Origin: BOG-1363 sp043775355
GTDB taxonomy: Bacteria > Planctomycetota > UBA11346
NCBI GenBank assembly: GCA_043775355.1
Contig: JAYVSL010000269.1
Coordinates: forward strand, 1 to 8,853
DNA length: 8,853 nt
Direction of reading: 5' to 3'
A program made the translations under genes and the position numbers. Shown here piece by piece: positions 1 through 6,240 of this stretch; the first letter of the stretch is position 1; the number at the start of each line of letters is the position of its first letter. The notes under the pieces were generated by a model, which worked only from the letters and a program-made list of their open reading frames with translations, searched no databases and was not told the DNA's origin.

Positions 1-1
1 T

Positions 2-1723
2 CTCTGTTTATTCTTGGTCGTCAGCGTATTCGGCGCGCTTCCGGCTCTAGCGCAGGACGATGTGCAAGTCGTTCAGCTCACGTCGAATCCAACGGCAGAT
101 GCGCTGGTGACCTGGGAAATTCGTGGGGCTCCGGCGGCGTGGTTGGTCACCGATGTGGAGAGCGCACCCGTTTTGACGGTGACCTCGCCGAGTGGTCGCG
201 CGTGGGAACGTCGAGCTTTTCTCTATCGTCCTTATGCTCCAAGTGTGGGCGAGGCTGCGCCGCAGCCGACCGGCACGCCGGTATTATATGTTCGCCACAC
301 TGCGCGGATGGCGGGTAGCCATCCGTGGGTTTTGCGCAGTGCCGAAGGGAAAGAACTGGCGCGCGGTAGCTTGACGGTTGGCGAGTCCAAAGCGCAGCGT
401 CCGCTGGGAATGTTGCAGATAAGCAACGATAATCCGCGTTTATTGGCGTTTCGTGATGGTACTATTTTTATTCCGATTGGTCCGAACGTGGGTTGGTCGG
501 TGACGCCAGATCAGCTGGGAAAATTCGAGCGTTGCTTTGCTGCCTTAGCCAAAGAAGGCGGCACGCATGTGCGGCTGTGGTGTGCCAGTTGGTGCGGTCA
601 GATCGAAGGCGAGCAAGCGGATGCGTATCGACTCGATCAAGCGTGGCTGCTGGATCGCATCTTGGATCTGGCGCGCAAACATGGCCTCATGGTGACGATG
701 GTGCTCGATAATCATCACGACATGGGCCTGGGTAAATTCTTTCCTTATGGCGCGACGTATCCGGAGCGCGCAAAGAATTTTCTGGCGAGCAATCCGCCAG
801 AGCAATATCGCCGTCGTTTGTGTTATATTCTCGCTCGTTGGGGCGCTGACGACACCATCGCGGCGTGGGAATTATTTAATGAAATTGATTTAGCTCAGCC
901 GATTCGTGAGTCGGCTCTGCAATGGGCTGAGGCTGCGGCGAAGACGCTGAAATTACTCGATGTTGATCATCGCTTGGTGACGGCGAGTTGGTCGGGTGAT
1001 GATTGGGGCGGATTGGCGACATTACCAAGCATCGATCTTGGCCAAGTCCATTCGTATGTCGTGGAATGGACCGATCGCTTTGGGCTGCGGAAAGCCGCGA
1101 CGCGTGATGGTATTGGCATGTTGCAGCCAGATGCCGAACGCGGCAACCAGGTGGGCAAACCATTTTGCTTTAGCGAAGTCGGGTACCAGGGCACCAATGA
1201 AGACAATCGTGGAAATCAACTCGATACCAGTGGCTTGTTGTTGCGTCAGCAAGCGTGGGCGGGCTTTTTGTTGGGCGGCTATGGCACCAGCATGTCGTGG
1301 TGGTGGGACGTCTATATTGAGCCTCAAGGATTATGGTCGACCTATCGCGGGCTGGGGCGCATCTTGCCGAAGGTGAATTGGCGCGATCGCGAACTATCGC
1401 CGCTGATACCGAATCGCGGTTCACCACTGCGCATGATCGGTTGGCAAAGCTCGACGCAGGCCCTGATTTGGCCGCAGATTCGTAGCGATACGTGGTACGC
1501 CCATGTGGTGGAGGGCAACGCGCGTCCGCAATTAACTCAGGAGCTTGCTGGTCAGTTGGGTGGGATGAAAGCCGGCGCGAACTATCGTGTGCATTATCTC
1601 GATATGCTCAGTGGTGAGGAGCGTTCTCGTCGTGAGGTCAAGGCTGACGCCGATAGTACGCTGGAGCTCGCCATAACGCCGCCGAACCTAGACGTGGTTG
1701 TATGGGTGGAGACCGCCAAGTAG
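2..1723 (+). CDS. Secreted GH5-like (clan GH-A) glycoside hydrolase, 5' end outside the window
   Basis: The reading frame is open to the window edge. Its first codons encode the hydrophobic core of a Sec signal peptide ending in an ALA-QDD type cleavage site near position 52, so the true start lies just upstream and the TTG at 14 is probably internal. An N-terminal beta-rich region of about 110 residues (TWEIRGAP, SPSGRAW, GSHPWVL) resembles the DUF5060-type domain found before such enzymes. The catalytic barrel shows clan GH-A features: VRLW, the DNHHDM strand, WELFNE with the presumed acid/base Glu (codon 881-883), the HSY motif, FCFSEVGY with the presumed nucleophile Glu (codon 1175-1177), and a late WWWD. 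A C-terminal beta domain contains YRVHYLDMLSGE. The expected role is hydrolysis of a beta-linked plant or algal polysaccharide in the periplasm or outside the cell; the substrate cannot be read from the sequence. No terminator is seen before the next gene, 21 bp downstream. Confidence 0.85.
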   Translation, partial: LCLFLVVSVFGALPALAQDDVQVVQLTSNPTADALVTWEIRGAPAAWLVTDVESAPVLTVTSPSGRAWERRAFLYRPYAPSVGEAAPQPTGTPVLYVRHTARMAGSHPWVLRSAEGKELARGSLTVGESKAQRPLGMLQISNDNPRLLAFRDGTIFIPIGPNVGWSVTPDQLGKFERCFAALAKEGGTHVRLWCASWCGQIEGEQADAYRLDQAWLLDRILDLARKHGLMVTMVLDNHHDMGLGKFFPYGATYPERAKNFLASNPPEQYRRRLCYILARWGADDTIAAWELFNEIDLAQPIRESALQWAEAAAKTLKLLDVDHRLVTASWSGDDWGGLATLPSIDLGQVHSYVVEWTDRFGLRKAATRDGIGMLQPDAERGNQVGKPFCFSEVGYQGTNEDNRGNQLDTSGLLLRQQAWAGFLLGGYGTSMSWWWDVYIEPQGLWSTYRGLGRILPKVNWRDRELSPLIPNRGSPLRMIGWQSSTQALIWPQIRSDTWYAHVVEGNARPQLTQELAGQLGGMKAGANYRVHYLDMLSGEERSRREVKADADSTLELAITPPNLDVVVWVETAK

Positions 1724-1744
1724 GACAGCGCGTGGAGCACGAGC

Positions 1745-3202
1745 ATGCCGAGTACATCTTCAGCGAACACGTCATCTATCACCACAGCGGTGGTTGCTGA
1801 CGATGAAATTCTTAATCGTGAATTGCTCGCCGAAATGCTGCCGCGTTTCGGCATCACCGTGCGCACCGCCAAGGATGGCTTTCATGCGCTCAAAGCGATG
1901 GAGGCCGAACCCGCCGACTTATTGATCTCAGATATTCGCATGCCGGGCATGGGCGGACTTAAACTGTTACTGAAGGCCAAAGAAAAATGGCCTGACATGC
2001 CCATCGTCATGATGACGGCATTTGCCTCGGTCGAGAGCGCGGTCGAATCCATGCGTCAGGGCGCCTACGATTATTTGATGAAACCATTTGGCGTCGAACA
2101 GGTCGAAGCCTTGCTTCTGCGGCTGAATGAACGACAGAGTTTGGTGCGTGAAGTCAAAGTGTTGCGCACGCTCGATAAAGAATCCCGCGATCGTCACCAA
2201 GCGCGCAGTTTGTTGGGTAGCAGCCCGATCATGAGCGCCGTGTTAGCGACCATCGCGCGGGCAGCGAAATCATCAGCGACGGTGTTGGTGCAAGGCGAAA
2301 GCGGCACCGGTAAAGAACTGGTCGCGCGCGCACTGCATGAGCAATCACCGCGCGCCAGCGGTCCTTTCGTCAAAGTAAATTGTGCGGCTTTGACCGAGAC
2401 CTTGCTGACCAGCGAATTATTCGGTCACGAAAAAGGCTCGTTCACCGGCGCGACCGAACAGCATCAGGGACGTTTTGAATTGGCTGACGGCGGGACGTTG
2501 TTCCTAGATGAAATCAGTGAAATCAGTGCGGATTTACAGGCCAAGATGCTGCGCGTTTTGGAAGAGCGCGAATTTGAACGAGTCGGCAGTTCTAAGCCGA
2601 TCAAAGTGGATGTGCGTATTATCGCCACCACCAATCGTGATCTGATGGGTGAAGTGAAACGCGGGCGCTTCCGCGAAGATCTTTATTATCGTCTGAATGT
2701 CATTCCGGTCATTTTGCCGGCGCTGCGTGAGCGTGATGGCGATCTGCCGGGAATCATTCAGCACTATCTGAGTGTTTTTGGTAAAGAATTGGGCGTCAAA
2801 CCCAAGTTAGCTACTGACGGATTAGCCGTGCTGACGTCATATCGCTGGCCTGGGAACGTCCGCGAGTTGGTGAATATCGTTGAGCGTCTGGTGGTTCTCA
2901 ACGGTGGAGATGTTCTTGACGAGAGCGCGGTGCGTCGCTGTCTGCCAGAATTAGGAACAGCAGCTCGCCGCCCAGAATCGGTGGCCATTCAGGCGCCGAC
3001 TCATGCGGTCACGGCCAACGCGGCAACGAACATCGGCATGACGTTGGATGAAGTTGAACGCTGTCATGTGCAGGCGGTCATCGATAAGTTCGCCGGTAAT
3101 AAACAGGCGGCAGCAGATGCCTTGGGAATTTCGCGGCGTTCGCTGTTTGATCGCTTGGCGCGCTGGCGCGGTGAAACGCCGCCTACCGATGATGAAGGCT
3201 GA
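1745..3202 (+). CDS. NtrC-family sigma-54-dependent response regulator
   Basis: This 485-aa protein has the full three-domain layout of NtrC-type enhancer-binding proteins. The receiver domain (about 14-130) has an acidic pair at D19/D20, phosphoacceptor D63 in LLISDIRMPG, T91 and K113. The AAA+ domain (about 155-395) has Walker A GESGTGKE (184-191), the sigma-54 contact loop GSFTGA (231-236, Ser replacing the usual second Ala), Walker B TLFLDE (251-256), the arginine-finger region RFREDLYYRL (309-318) and sensor II WPGNVREL (368-375). A Fis-type helix-turn-helix occupies about 433-473. The ATG start is supported by GGAG at 1734-1737. It should drive ATP-dependent open-complex formation at sigma-54 promoters after phosphorylation by a histidine kinase. 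No kinase is encoded in the window, so it is an orphan here. The 21-bp gap suggests co-transcription with the glycoside hydrolase. I saw no clear -24/-12 promoter in the window. Confidence 0.95.
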   Translation: MPSTSSANTSSITTAVVADDEILNRELLAEMLPRFGITVRTAKDGFHALKAMEAEPADLLISDIRMPGMGGLKLLLKAKEKWPDMPIVMMTAFASVESAVESMRQGAYDYLMKPFGVEQVEALLLRLNERQSLVREVKVLRTLDKESRDRHQARSLLGSSPIMSAVLATIARAAKSSATVLVQGESGTGKELVARALHEQSPRASGPFVKVNCAALTETLLTSELFGHEKGSFTGATEQHQGRFELADGGTLFLDEISEISADLQAKMLRVLEEREFERVGSSKPIKVDVRIIATTNRDLMGEVKRGRFREDLYYRLNVIPVILPALRERDGDLPGIIQHYLSVFGKELGVKPKLATDGLAVLTSYRWPGNVRELVNIVERLVVLNGGDVLDESAVRRCLPELGTAARRPESVAIQAPTHAVTANAATNIGMTLDEVERCHVQAVIDKFAGNKQAAADALGISRRSLFDRLARWRGETPPTDDEG

Positions 3203-3289
3203 CGAGCTTGGTGGGGGGGTACGCGCTCGCTGACGCTTGTCGTCCTCCCGTGAGTGATTACACCGCCTGCCCAGCACACGGAGTTAATC

Positions 3290-4159
3290 ATGCGCATCGT
3301 CGCCTCTCTTGTTTCCCTTACGCTTACTGTGGCGGTGGCCGTGAGCTTTAGCTCGTGCGCTGACCTCCAGCGTTATGCCGATAAAGTGAATATTTATTCG
3401 GCTGAGGAAGAAGGGCAGATGGGAGTTACTTCGTATAAAGAAGTGCTCGCGAGCGAGAAACGCTGTACGGATAAAGATGCCGTCGCGATGGTCGAACGAG
3501 TTGGCAAGCGCTTGGCCGCGGTGGTTCCTGACGGCGACAAATTTGCCTGGGAATTTACTTTGCTGGAAAGCGATACGGTGAATGCGTTTTGTCTGCCTGG
3601 TGGAAAAGTCGCGGTTTACACCGGTATTCTTGCGTATTGTCAGAACGAGGCCGCGCTCGCCGCCGTCATGGGTCACGAGATCGGTCACGCGGTCGCCCGC
3701 CATGGTGGCAAGCGCATGAGTCAGGGCGTGGTCCTGAGCGGTGTGCAAACCGGCTTGGGTGAAGTGCTCAAGGCCAAAGGTTATAGTGACAGCACCTCGA
3801 CCATGGCGCTGGCTGCCGCTGGTGGGTTGACGCAGGTTGGTTTGGTGTTGCCGTTCAGTCGTGGACACGAATTGGAAGCGGATTCGATGGGCCTCGATTA
3901 TATGGCCAAGGCTGGTTATGAACCGGAAGAAGCAGCACGTTTCTGGGTGCGCTTCGCCGCCCTCGGTAGCAGCGGCCCAGCATTCATGAGCACCCATCCG
4001 CAGTCGGAAGATCGTGCGAAGAAACTCACTGAACAAATGGCAAGCGCGAAGGCATTCTATGACGCTGCGTCGGTAAAGTCTGGCCTGGGTGCGCAGGTGC
4101 CGGCGAAATACATGCAGCCAAAGCCAGCGGCAGCGCCAGCGGCAGCGCCAGCGAAATAG
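3290..4159 (+). CDS. M48-family zinc metallopeptidase, predicted outer-membrane lipoprotein (LoiP/BepA-like)
   Basis: This 289-aa protein starts at the ATG at 3290, chosen over an in-frame GTG at 3254. GGAG at 3280-3283 lies 6 nt before the ATG, and translation from there begins directly with a signal peptide. The lipobox-like SFSSC puts the lipidated Cys at residue 23. Ala at +2 predicts outer-membrane sorting by Lol rules. The catalytic motif is HEIGH (H129, E130, H133). The likely third zinc ligand is E194 in HELEADSMG, the ExxAD element of M48. THPQSEDR (H236) matches the conserved HPxxxxR segment of BepA/LoiP-type enzymes. Such proteins degrade or assist assembly of outer-membrane proteins in the periplasm. 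The C-terminal tail is low-complexity Ala/Pro encoded by a 12-bp tandem repeat. It is followed by its own terminator and preceded by an 87-bp gap after the response regulator. Family assignment is strong; the physiological substrate is unknown. Confidence 0.92.
   Translation: MRIVASLVSLTLTVAVAVSFSSCADLQRYADKVNIYSAEEEGQMGVTSYKEVLASEKRCTDKDAVAMVERVGKRLAAVVPDGDKFAWEFTLLESDTVNAFCLPGGKVAVYTGILAYCQNEAALAAVMGHEIGHAVARHGGKRMSQGVVLSGVQTGLGEVLKAKGYSDSTSTMALAAAGGLTQVGLVLPFSRGHELEADSMGLDYMAKAGYEPEEAARFWVRFAALGSSGPAFMSTHPQSEDRAKKLTEQMASAKAFYDAASVKSGLGAQVPAKYMQPKPAAAPAAAPAK
4123..4153 (+). repeat. 12-bp tandem repeat encoding the Ala/Pro tail of the M48 peptidase
   Basis: The unit GCCAGCGGCAGC occurs at 4123-4134 and 4135-4146, followed by a partial copy at 4147-4153. 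In frame it gives a PAAAPAAAPA-type tail just before the stop codon. Its length is likely variable between strains through replication slippage. Confidence 0.85.
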
Positions 4160-4161
4160 CG

Positions 4162-4199
4162 AATAAGCGCAGTAAAAGCTGCGTTTATTTTTATTTTTT
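4162..4199 (+). terminator. Rho-independent terminator of the M48 peptidase gene
   Basis: An 11-bp stem (4162-4172 with 4179-4189, one G-U wobble) encloses a 6-nt loop and is followed by a T-rich run to 4199 on the plus strand. The hairpin begins 3 bp after the peptidase stop codon. The T-run overlaps the 3' end of the convergent moaC gene, where it encodes the two final Lys codons and the TAA stop on the other strand. In the minus direction the hairpin lacks a U-tract, so it should act mainly on plus-strand transcripts. Confidence 0.8.
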
Positions 4200-4685
4200 A
4201 CGCCCTCGACGATCGATCAGTCCGCTGCGACCGCCGTCTTTCGTGAGTAGCTCAATCGATCCGATGACCACCTCATGACTGATGGCCTTGAGCATGTCGT
4301 AGACCGTCAGCGCACTGATTGATGCTGCGGTAAGTGCCTCCATCTCAACTCCGGTTTGGCCACGGCAGCGAACGGTGGTGGTGATGAACAGACGTTTTCC
4401 CTTCAACACCAATTCAATCGAGACGCCGGCTAATGGAATCTGGTGACACAGCGGAATGAGCTCGCTGGTGCGTTTCGCCGCCATGATGCCAGCGAGACGA
4501 GCGACTTCGAAGACATTGCCTTTGCGCGTTGCGCCACCGGCGGTGAGCACTGCGCAGCACGCTGTGGGAAGCATGACGATGGCTTGAGCGCTCGCGCAGC
4601 GTTCGGTCACGGTTTTGTCGCCGACGTCGACCATGTGGACTTGGTTGCTGGCGTTGAGATGAGTGAGTTGTTTGCGTGCTGGCAT
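4191..4685 (-). CDS. moaC: MoaC, cyclic pyranopterin monophosphate synthase
   Basis: This 164-aa protein matches MoaC in length and motifs. MoaC converts 3',8-cyclo-7,8-dihydro-GTP, the MoaA product, to cyclic pyranopterin monophosphate in the cytoplasm. Visible motifs are MVDVGDK (18-24), RKGNVFEVARLAGI (54-67, with K55 equivalent to the catalytic Lys near residue 51 of E. coli MoaC), AAKRTSELIPLCH (69-81), TGVEMEALTAAS (111-122) and VYDMLKA (128-134, with active-site D130 and K133). The C-terminus GGRSGLIDRRGRKK ends at a TAA that lies inside the T-run of the opposing terminator. The ATG is 16 bp after the stop of the upstream hydrolase gene and has only a weak purine-rich site (ACGGAC), so translation may depend on upstream ribosomes. 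It is the last gene of the minus-strand operon. Confidence 0.96.
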   Translation of the reverse strand: MPARKQLTHLNASNQVHMVDVGDKTVTERCASAQAIVMLPTACCAVLTAGGATRKGNVFEVARLAGIMAAKRTSELIPLCHQIPLAGVSIELVLKGKRLFITTTVRCRGQTGVEMEALTAASISALTVYDMLKAISHEVVIGSIELLTKDGGRSGLIDRRGRKK

Positions 4686-4701
4686 CGAGTCGTCCGTGAT
4701 T

Positions 4702-5550
4702 TCAAACGGTGGCTTTGAGTGCGTTCAGCATCCAGGTCGCAACCTGCGGTGCGTGCGTCAGCGCCAACAAGTGACCGGCGCCGTGAACGATCGTTTCGGC
4801 GCCACTGCGTTCGACGGGCATCAGGTGGTCGCGGCTGCCATGGATCTGAAACAGCGGTAAAGACAGGGCTTTCGTGCCAGGCTCTTTTATGCCAGGCTCT
4901 TTTATGCCAGGCCAGGCGGCGGCGACTTGGCTGGCCCAGCGTAGGAAGCGTGGATCAGCGTCGTCGATCAACGCGGCTAACAGTTGGCGATGAGCGGGCC
5001 GAGTGACGCCGAATTTGAGCGCCAAGGGCCAGGCCAATACGTGCGCGCCATGGTCGGGCATAGGCATGATTTTCATCAGCGGTGCAAGCTGGCGTAATCC
5101 GAACGATACGCCCGCAGCTGAGCGACACGTCCCCATCAACAGCAAACCGCGCACGGGAATCAGCCCCGCGATTTCCTGAGCGAGCATGCCGCCGAAAGAA
5201 CTGCCGCCGAGCCAATCGCCTGGACGTACCAGTCGCTGATCGACATAACGCTGGGCATAGGCGCGAAGATCACGGCCGTTGCTGGAAGGTTCAGGCGGTA
5301 ACCACGGTGGCACGACGATCGGGCCAACGCGCGCGGCCAATTCACCGTACATGCGCGCATCACCGCCGAGGCCAGGAAACAGCACGAAGCGATGGTCTGG
5401 AAAGGCAGATTTAACAGGATGACGCGGAGACGCAGAGCCAATCTGAAGATCCGCGCATGGGAAAAACCACGTTCTTCTGTTGAATCTGGCCATCCTTCTT
5501 CTCTGCGCCTCTGCGCACTCCTGTTCAGTCCTATATTTTTTTCGTATCAT
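4702..5550 (-). CDS. Alpha/beta-hydrolase fold protein embedded in the moa operon, start uncertain
   Basis: From the ATG at 5550 the protein is 282 aa. It shows an alpha/beta-hydrolase triad: a nucleophile elbow GSSFG with S118, D241 in HGSRDHLMP, and H260 in GAGHLLAL. The oxyanion region is FPGLGGDARM near residues 58-67. The substrate is unknown, and I know of no alpha/beta-hydrolase that is a step of Moco synthesis. The start is doubtful. The frame is open further upstream into moaE (to 5661), but the fold begins only at about codon 51. Residues about 8-48 are encoded by the 125-bp inverted-repeat element, so they are probably not conserved protein. The start at 5550, 14 bp after the moaE stop, has no clear Shine-Dalgarno. 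An ATG at 5493 inside the element has AGAAGG directly before it and is an alternative. A 15-bp tandem repeat inserts PGIKE units at about residue 214. The gene is followed by moaC after 16 bp. Confidence 0.75.
   Translation of the reverse strand: MIRKKYRTEQECAEAQRRRMARFNRRTWFFPCADLQIGSASPRHPVKSAFPDHRFVLFPGLGGDARMYGELAARVGPIVVPPWLPPEPSSNGRDLRAYAQRYVDQRLVRPGDWLGGSSFGGMLAQEIAGLIPVRGLLLMGTCRSAAGVSFGLRQLAPLMKIMPMPDHGAHVLAWPLALKFGVTRPAHRQLLAALIDDADPRFLRWASQVAAAWPGIKEPGIKEPGTKALSLPLFQIHGSRDHLMPVERSGAETIVHGAGHLLALTHAPQVATWMLNALKATV
4876..4911 (-). repeat. 15-bp tandem repeat within the hydrolase gene
   Basis: The unit GCCAGGCTCTTTTAT (plus-strand reading) occurs at 4876-4890 and 4891-4905, with a 6-nt partial third copy to 4911. 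The period is a multiple of three, so it stays in frame and adds a PGIKE-PGIKE-PGTK loop between the core of the hydrolase and its acid-residue strand. It looks like a slippage expansion in a surface loop. Confidence 0.85.
5407..5531. repeat. 125-bp imperfect inverted-repeat element (MITE-like intergenic repeat)
   Basis: The left arm (5407-5437) and the reverse complement of the right arm (5501-5531) match at 23 of 31 positions. The matches include the blocks AACAGGA and CGCAGAG. The arms enclose a 63-bp centre. The mixture of 'AACAGGAT', 'GCGGAGACGCAGAG' and 'CTCTGCGCCTCTGCG' blocks resembles a short intergenic repeat family that, from general experience, recurs in many PVC and other environmental genomes. 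No transposase is present. It lies between moaE and the conserved part of the hydrolase and is read through in the hydrolase frame. Target-site duplications were not evident. Confidence 0.65.
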
Positions 5551-5564
5551 GGTGTCAGTCGCAT

Positions 5565-5990
5565 TTATGAGCCTTTCAGCCACAGCGACGTGCCGTCGTC
5601 GTAGAATTCTTGCTTCCACACCGGTAGATCTTCTTTGATGCGCTCGATGACATGACGGCACGCATCGAATGCCGCGACGCGGTGTGCTGAGGCGACATGA
5701 ATAGCGACCGAAGCTTCGCCGGGATCTAAGCGACCGATGGCGTGATAGACCGTCGCGATGAGTTTGTGGTCGAAGCGCGACGTGGTTTCAGCGACTAAGT
5801 CGGCGAGCATTTTCTCTGCCATCGCTCGGTAGCAGTCGTAGATCAGATGCGTGACGCCGCGATCTTGGTGATGGTTGCGTACCACTCCGATGAAGCTGGT
5901 AAGCGCACCGTGTTCAGCGTTGCACAACCCGACAGGGGTCAGCAAAAAAGGCGGCAATGGGCCATCAATGATGCCAGTGCGAGAGTGCAT
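5565..5990 (-). CDS. moaE: MoaE, molybdopterin synthase catalytic (large) subunit
   Basis: This 141-aa protein has the normal length for MoaE, which with thiocarboxylated MoaD converts cyclic pyranopterin monophosphate to molybdopterin. Motifs in order are GALTSFIGVVRNHH (28-41, with the conserved Arg at 38), LIYDCYRAMAEKML (49-62), IGRLDPGEASVAIHVASAHR (85-104) and the active-site segment RIKEDLPVWKQE (117-128), with K119 and K126 equivalent to the E. coli catalytic lysines. YDCY replaces the more usual YEAY. The ATG immediately follows the moaD TAA with no gap. A weak Shine-Dalgarno, GGCGG, comes from the Gly-Gly codons at the end of moaD, implying translational coupling and a balanced MoaD:MoaE ratio. 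The TAA stop is 14 bp before the proposed hydrolase start. Confidence 0.96.
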   Translation of the reverse strand: MHSRTGIIDGPLPPFLLTPVGLCNAEHGALTSFIGVVRNHHQDRGVTHLIYDCYRAMAEKMLADLVAETTSRFDHKLIATVYHAIGRLDPGEASVAIHVASAHRVAAFDACRHVIERIKEDLPVWKQEFYDDGTSLWLKGS

Positions 5991-6239
5991 TTATCCGCCA
6001 CTTACCGGGGGAATCAGCGCTATTTCGCTATTTTCACTGAGGGCGACGGCGGTCGTGATGAATTGTAAATCGACGGCCACGCGACAGCGATCAATCAGCC
6101 CAGCATGCAGCGGATGTTGGGCGCGGACGGCGGCCAAAACCATCGGCGCGTCAACGCTGAACGGGAAAGTGATGCGCTCGTGTTCACGTCCCAAGCGATC
6201 ACGCACCTGGGCAAAATAGTGAATGAGAACCTCGGGCAC
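5991..6239 (-). CDS. moaD: MoaD, molybdopterin synthase sulfur-carrier (small) subunit
   Basis: This is an 82-aa ubiquitin-like protein, close to the 81 aa of E. coli MoaD. It begins PEVLIHYFAQVRDRLG and ends in the diagnostic Gly-Gly (PPVSGG). That C-terminus is adenylated and converted to a thiocarboxylate before sulfur transfer in the MoaD-MoaE complex. The GTG start at 6239 is chosen because GGAGG lies 5 nt upstream and the length then fits the family; a longer in-frame ATG at 6314 would place 25 unrelated residues inside moaA. The start lies 1 bp after the moaA TAA, and the stop abuts the moaE ATG. No adenylating MoaB/MoeB/ThiF-type partner is encoded in the window. Confidence 0.95.
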   Translation of the reverse strand: MPEVLIHYFAQVRDRLGREHERITFPFSVDAPMVLAAVRAQHPLHAGLIDRCRVAVDLQFITTAVALSENSEIALIPPVSGG

Positions 6240-6240
6240 G

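Noticed and set aside
3254..3289. GTG start 36 bp upstream for the M48 peptidase
   Set aside because: The ATG at 3290 has GGAG at proper spacing and begins directly with a signal peptide and lipobox; the extension would put polar residues in front of it.
3284..4036. 250-codon open frame on the minus strand
   Set aside because: It lies wholly antisense to the M48 peptidase, which has a lipobox, HEIGH motif and ribosome-binding site. The antisense product is His/Arg-rich without recognisable motifs.
5551..5661. Longer N-terminus of the hydrolase starting inside moaE
   Set aside because: It would overlap the conserved C-terminal active-site coding region of moaE and adds 37 residues with no hydrolase character.
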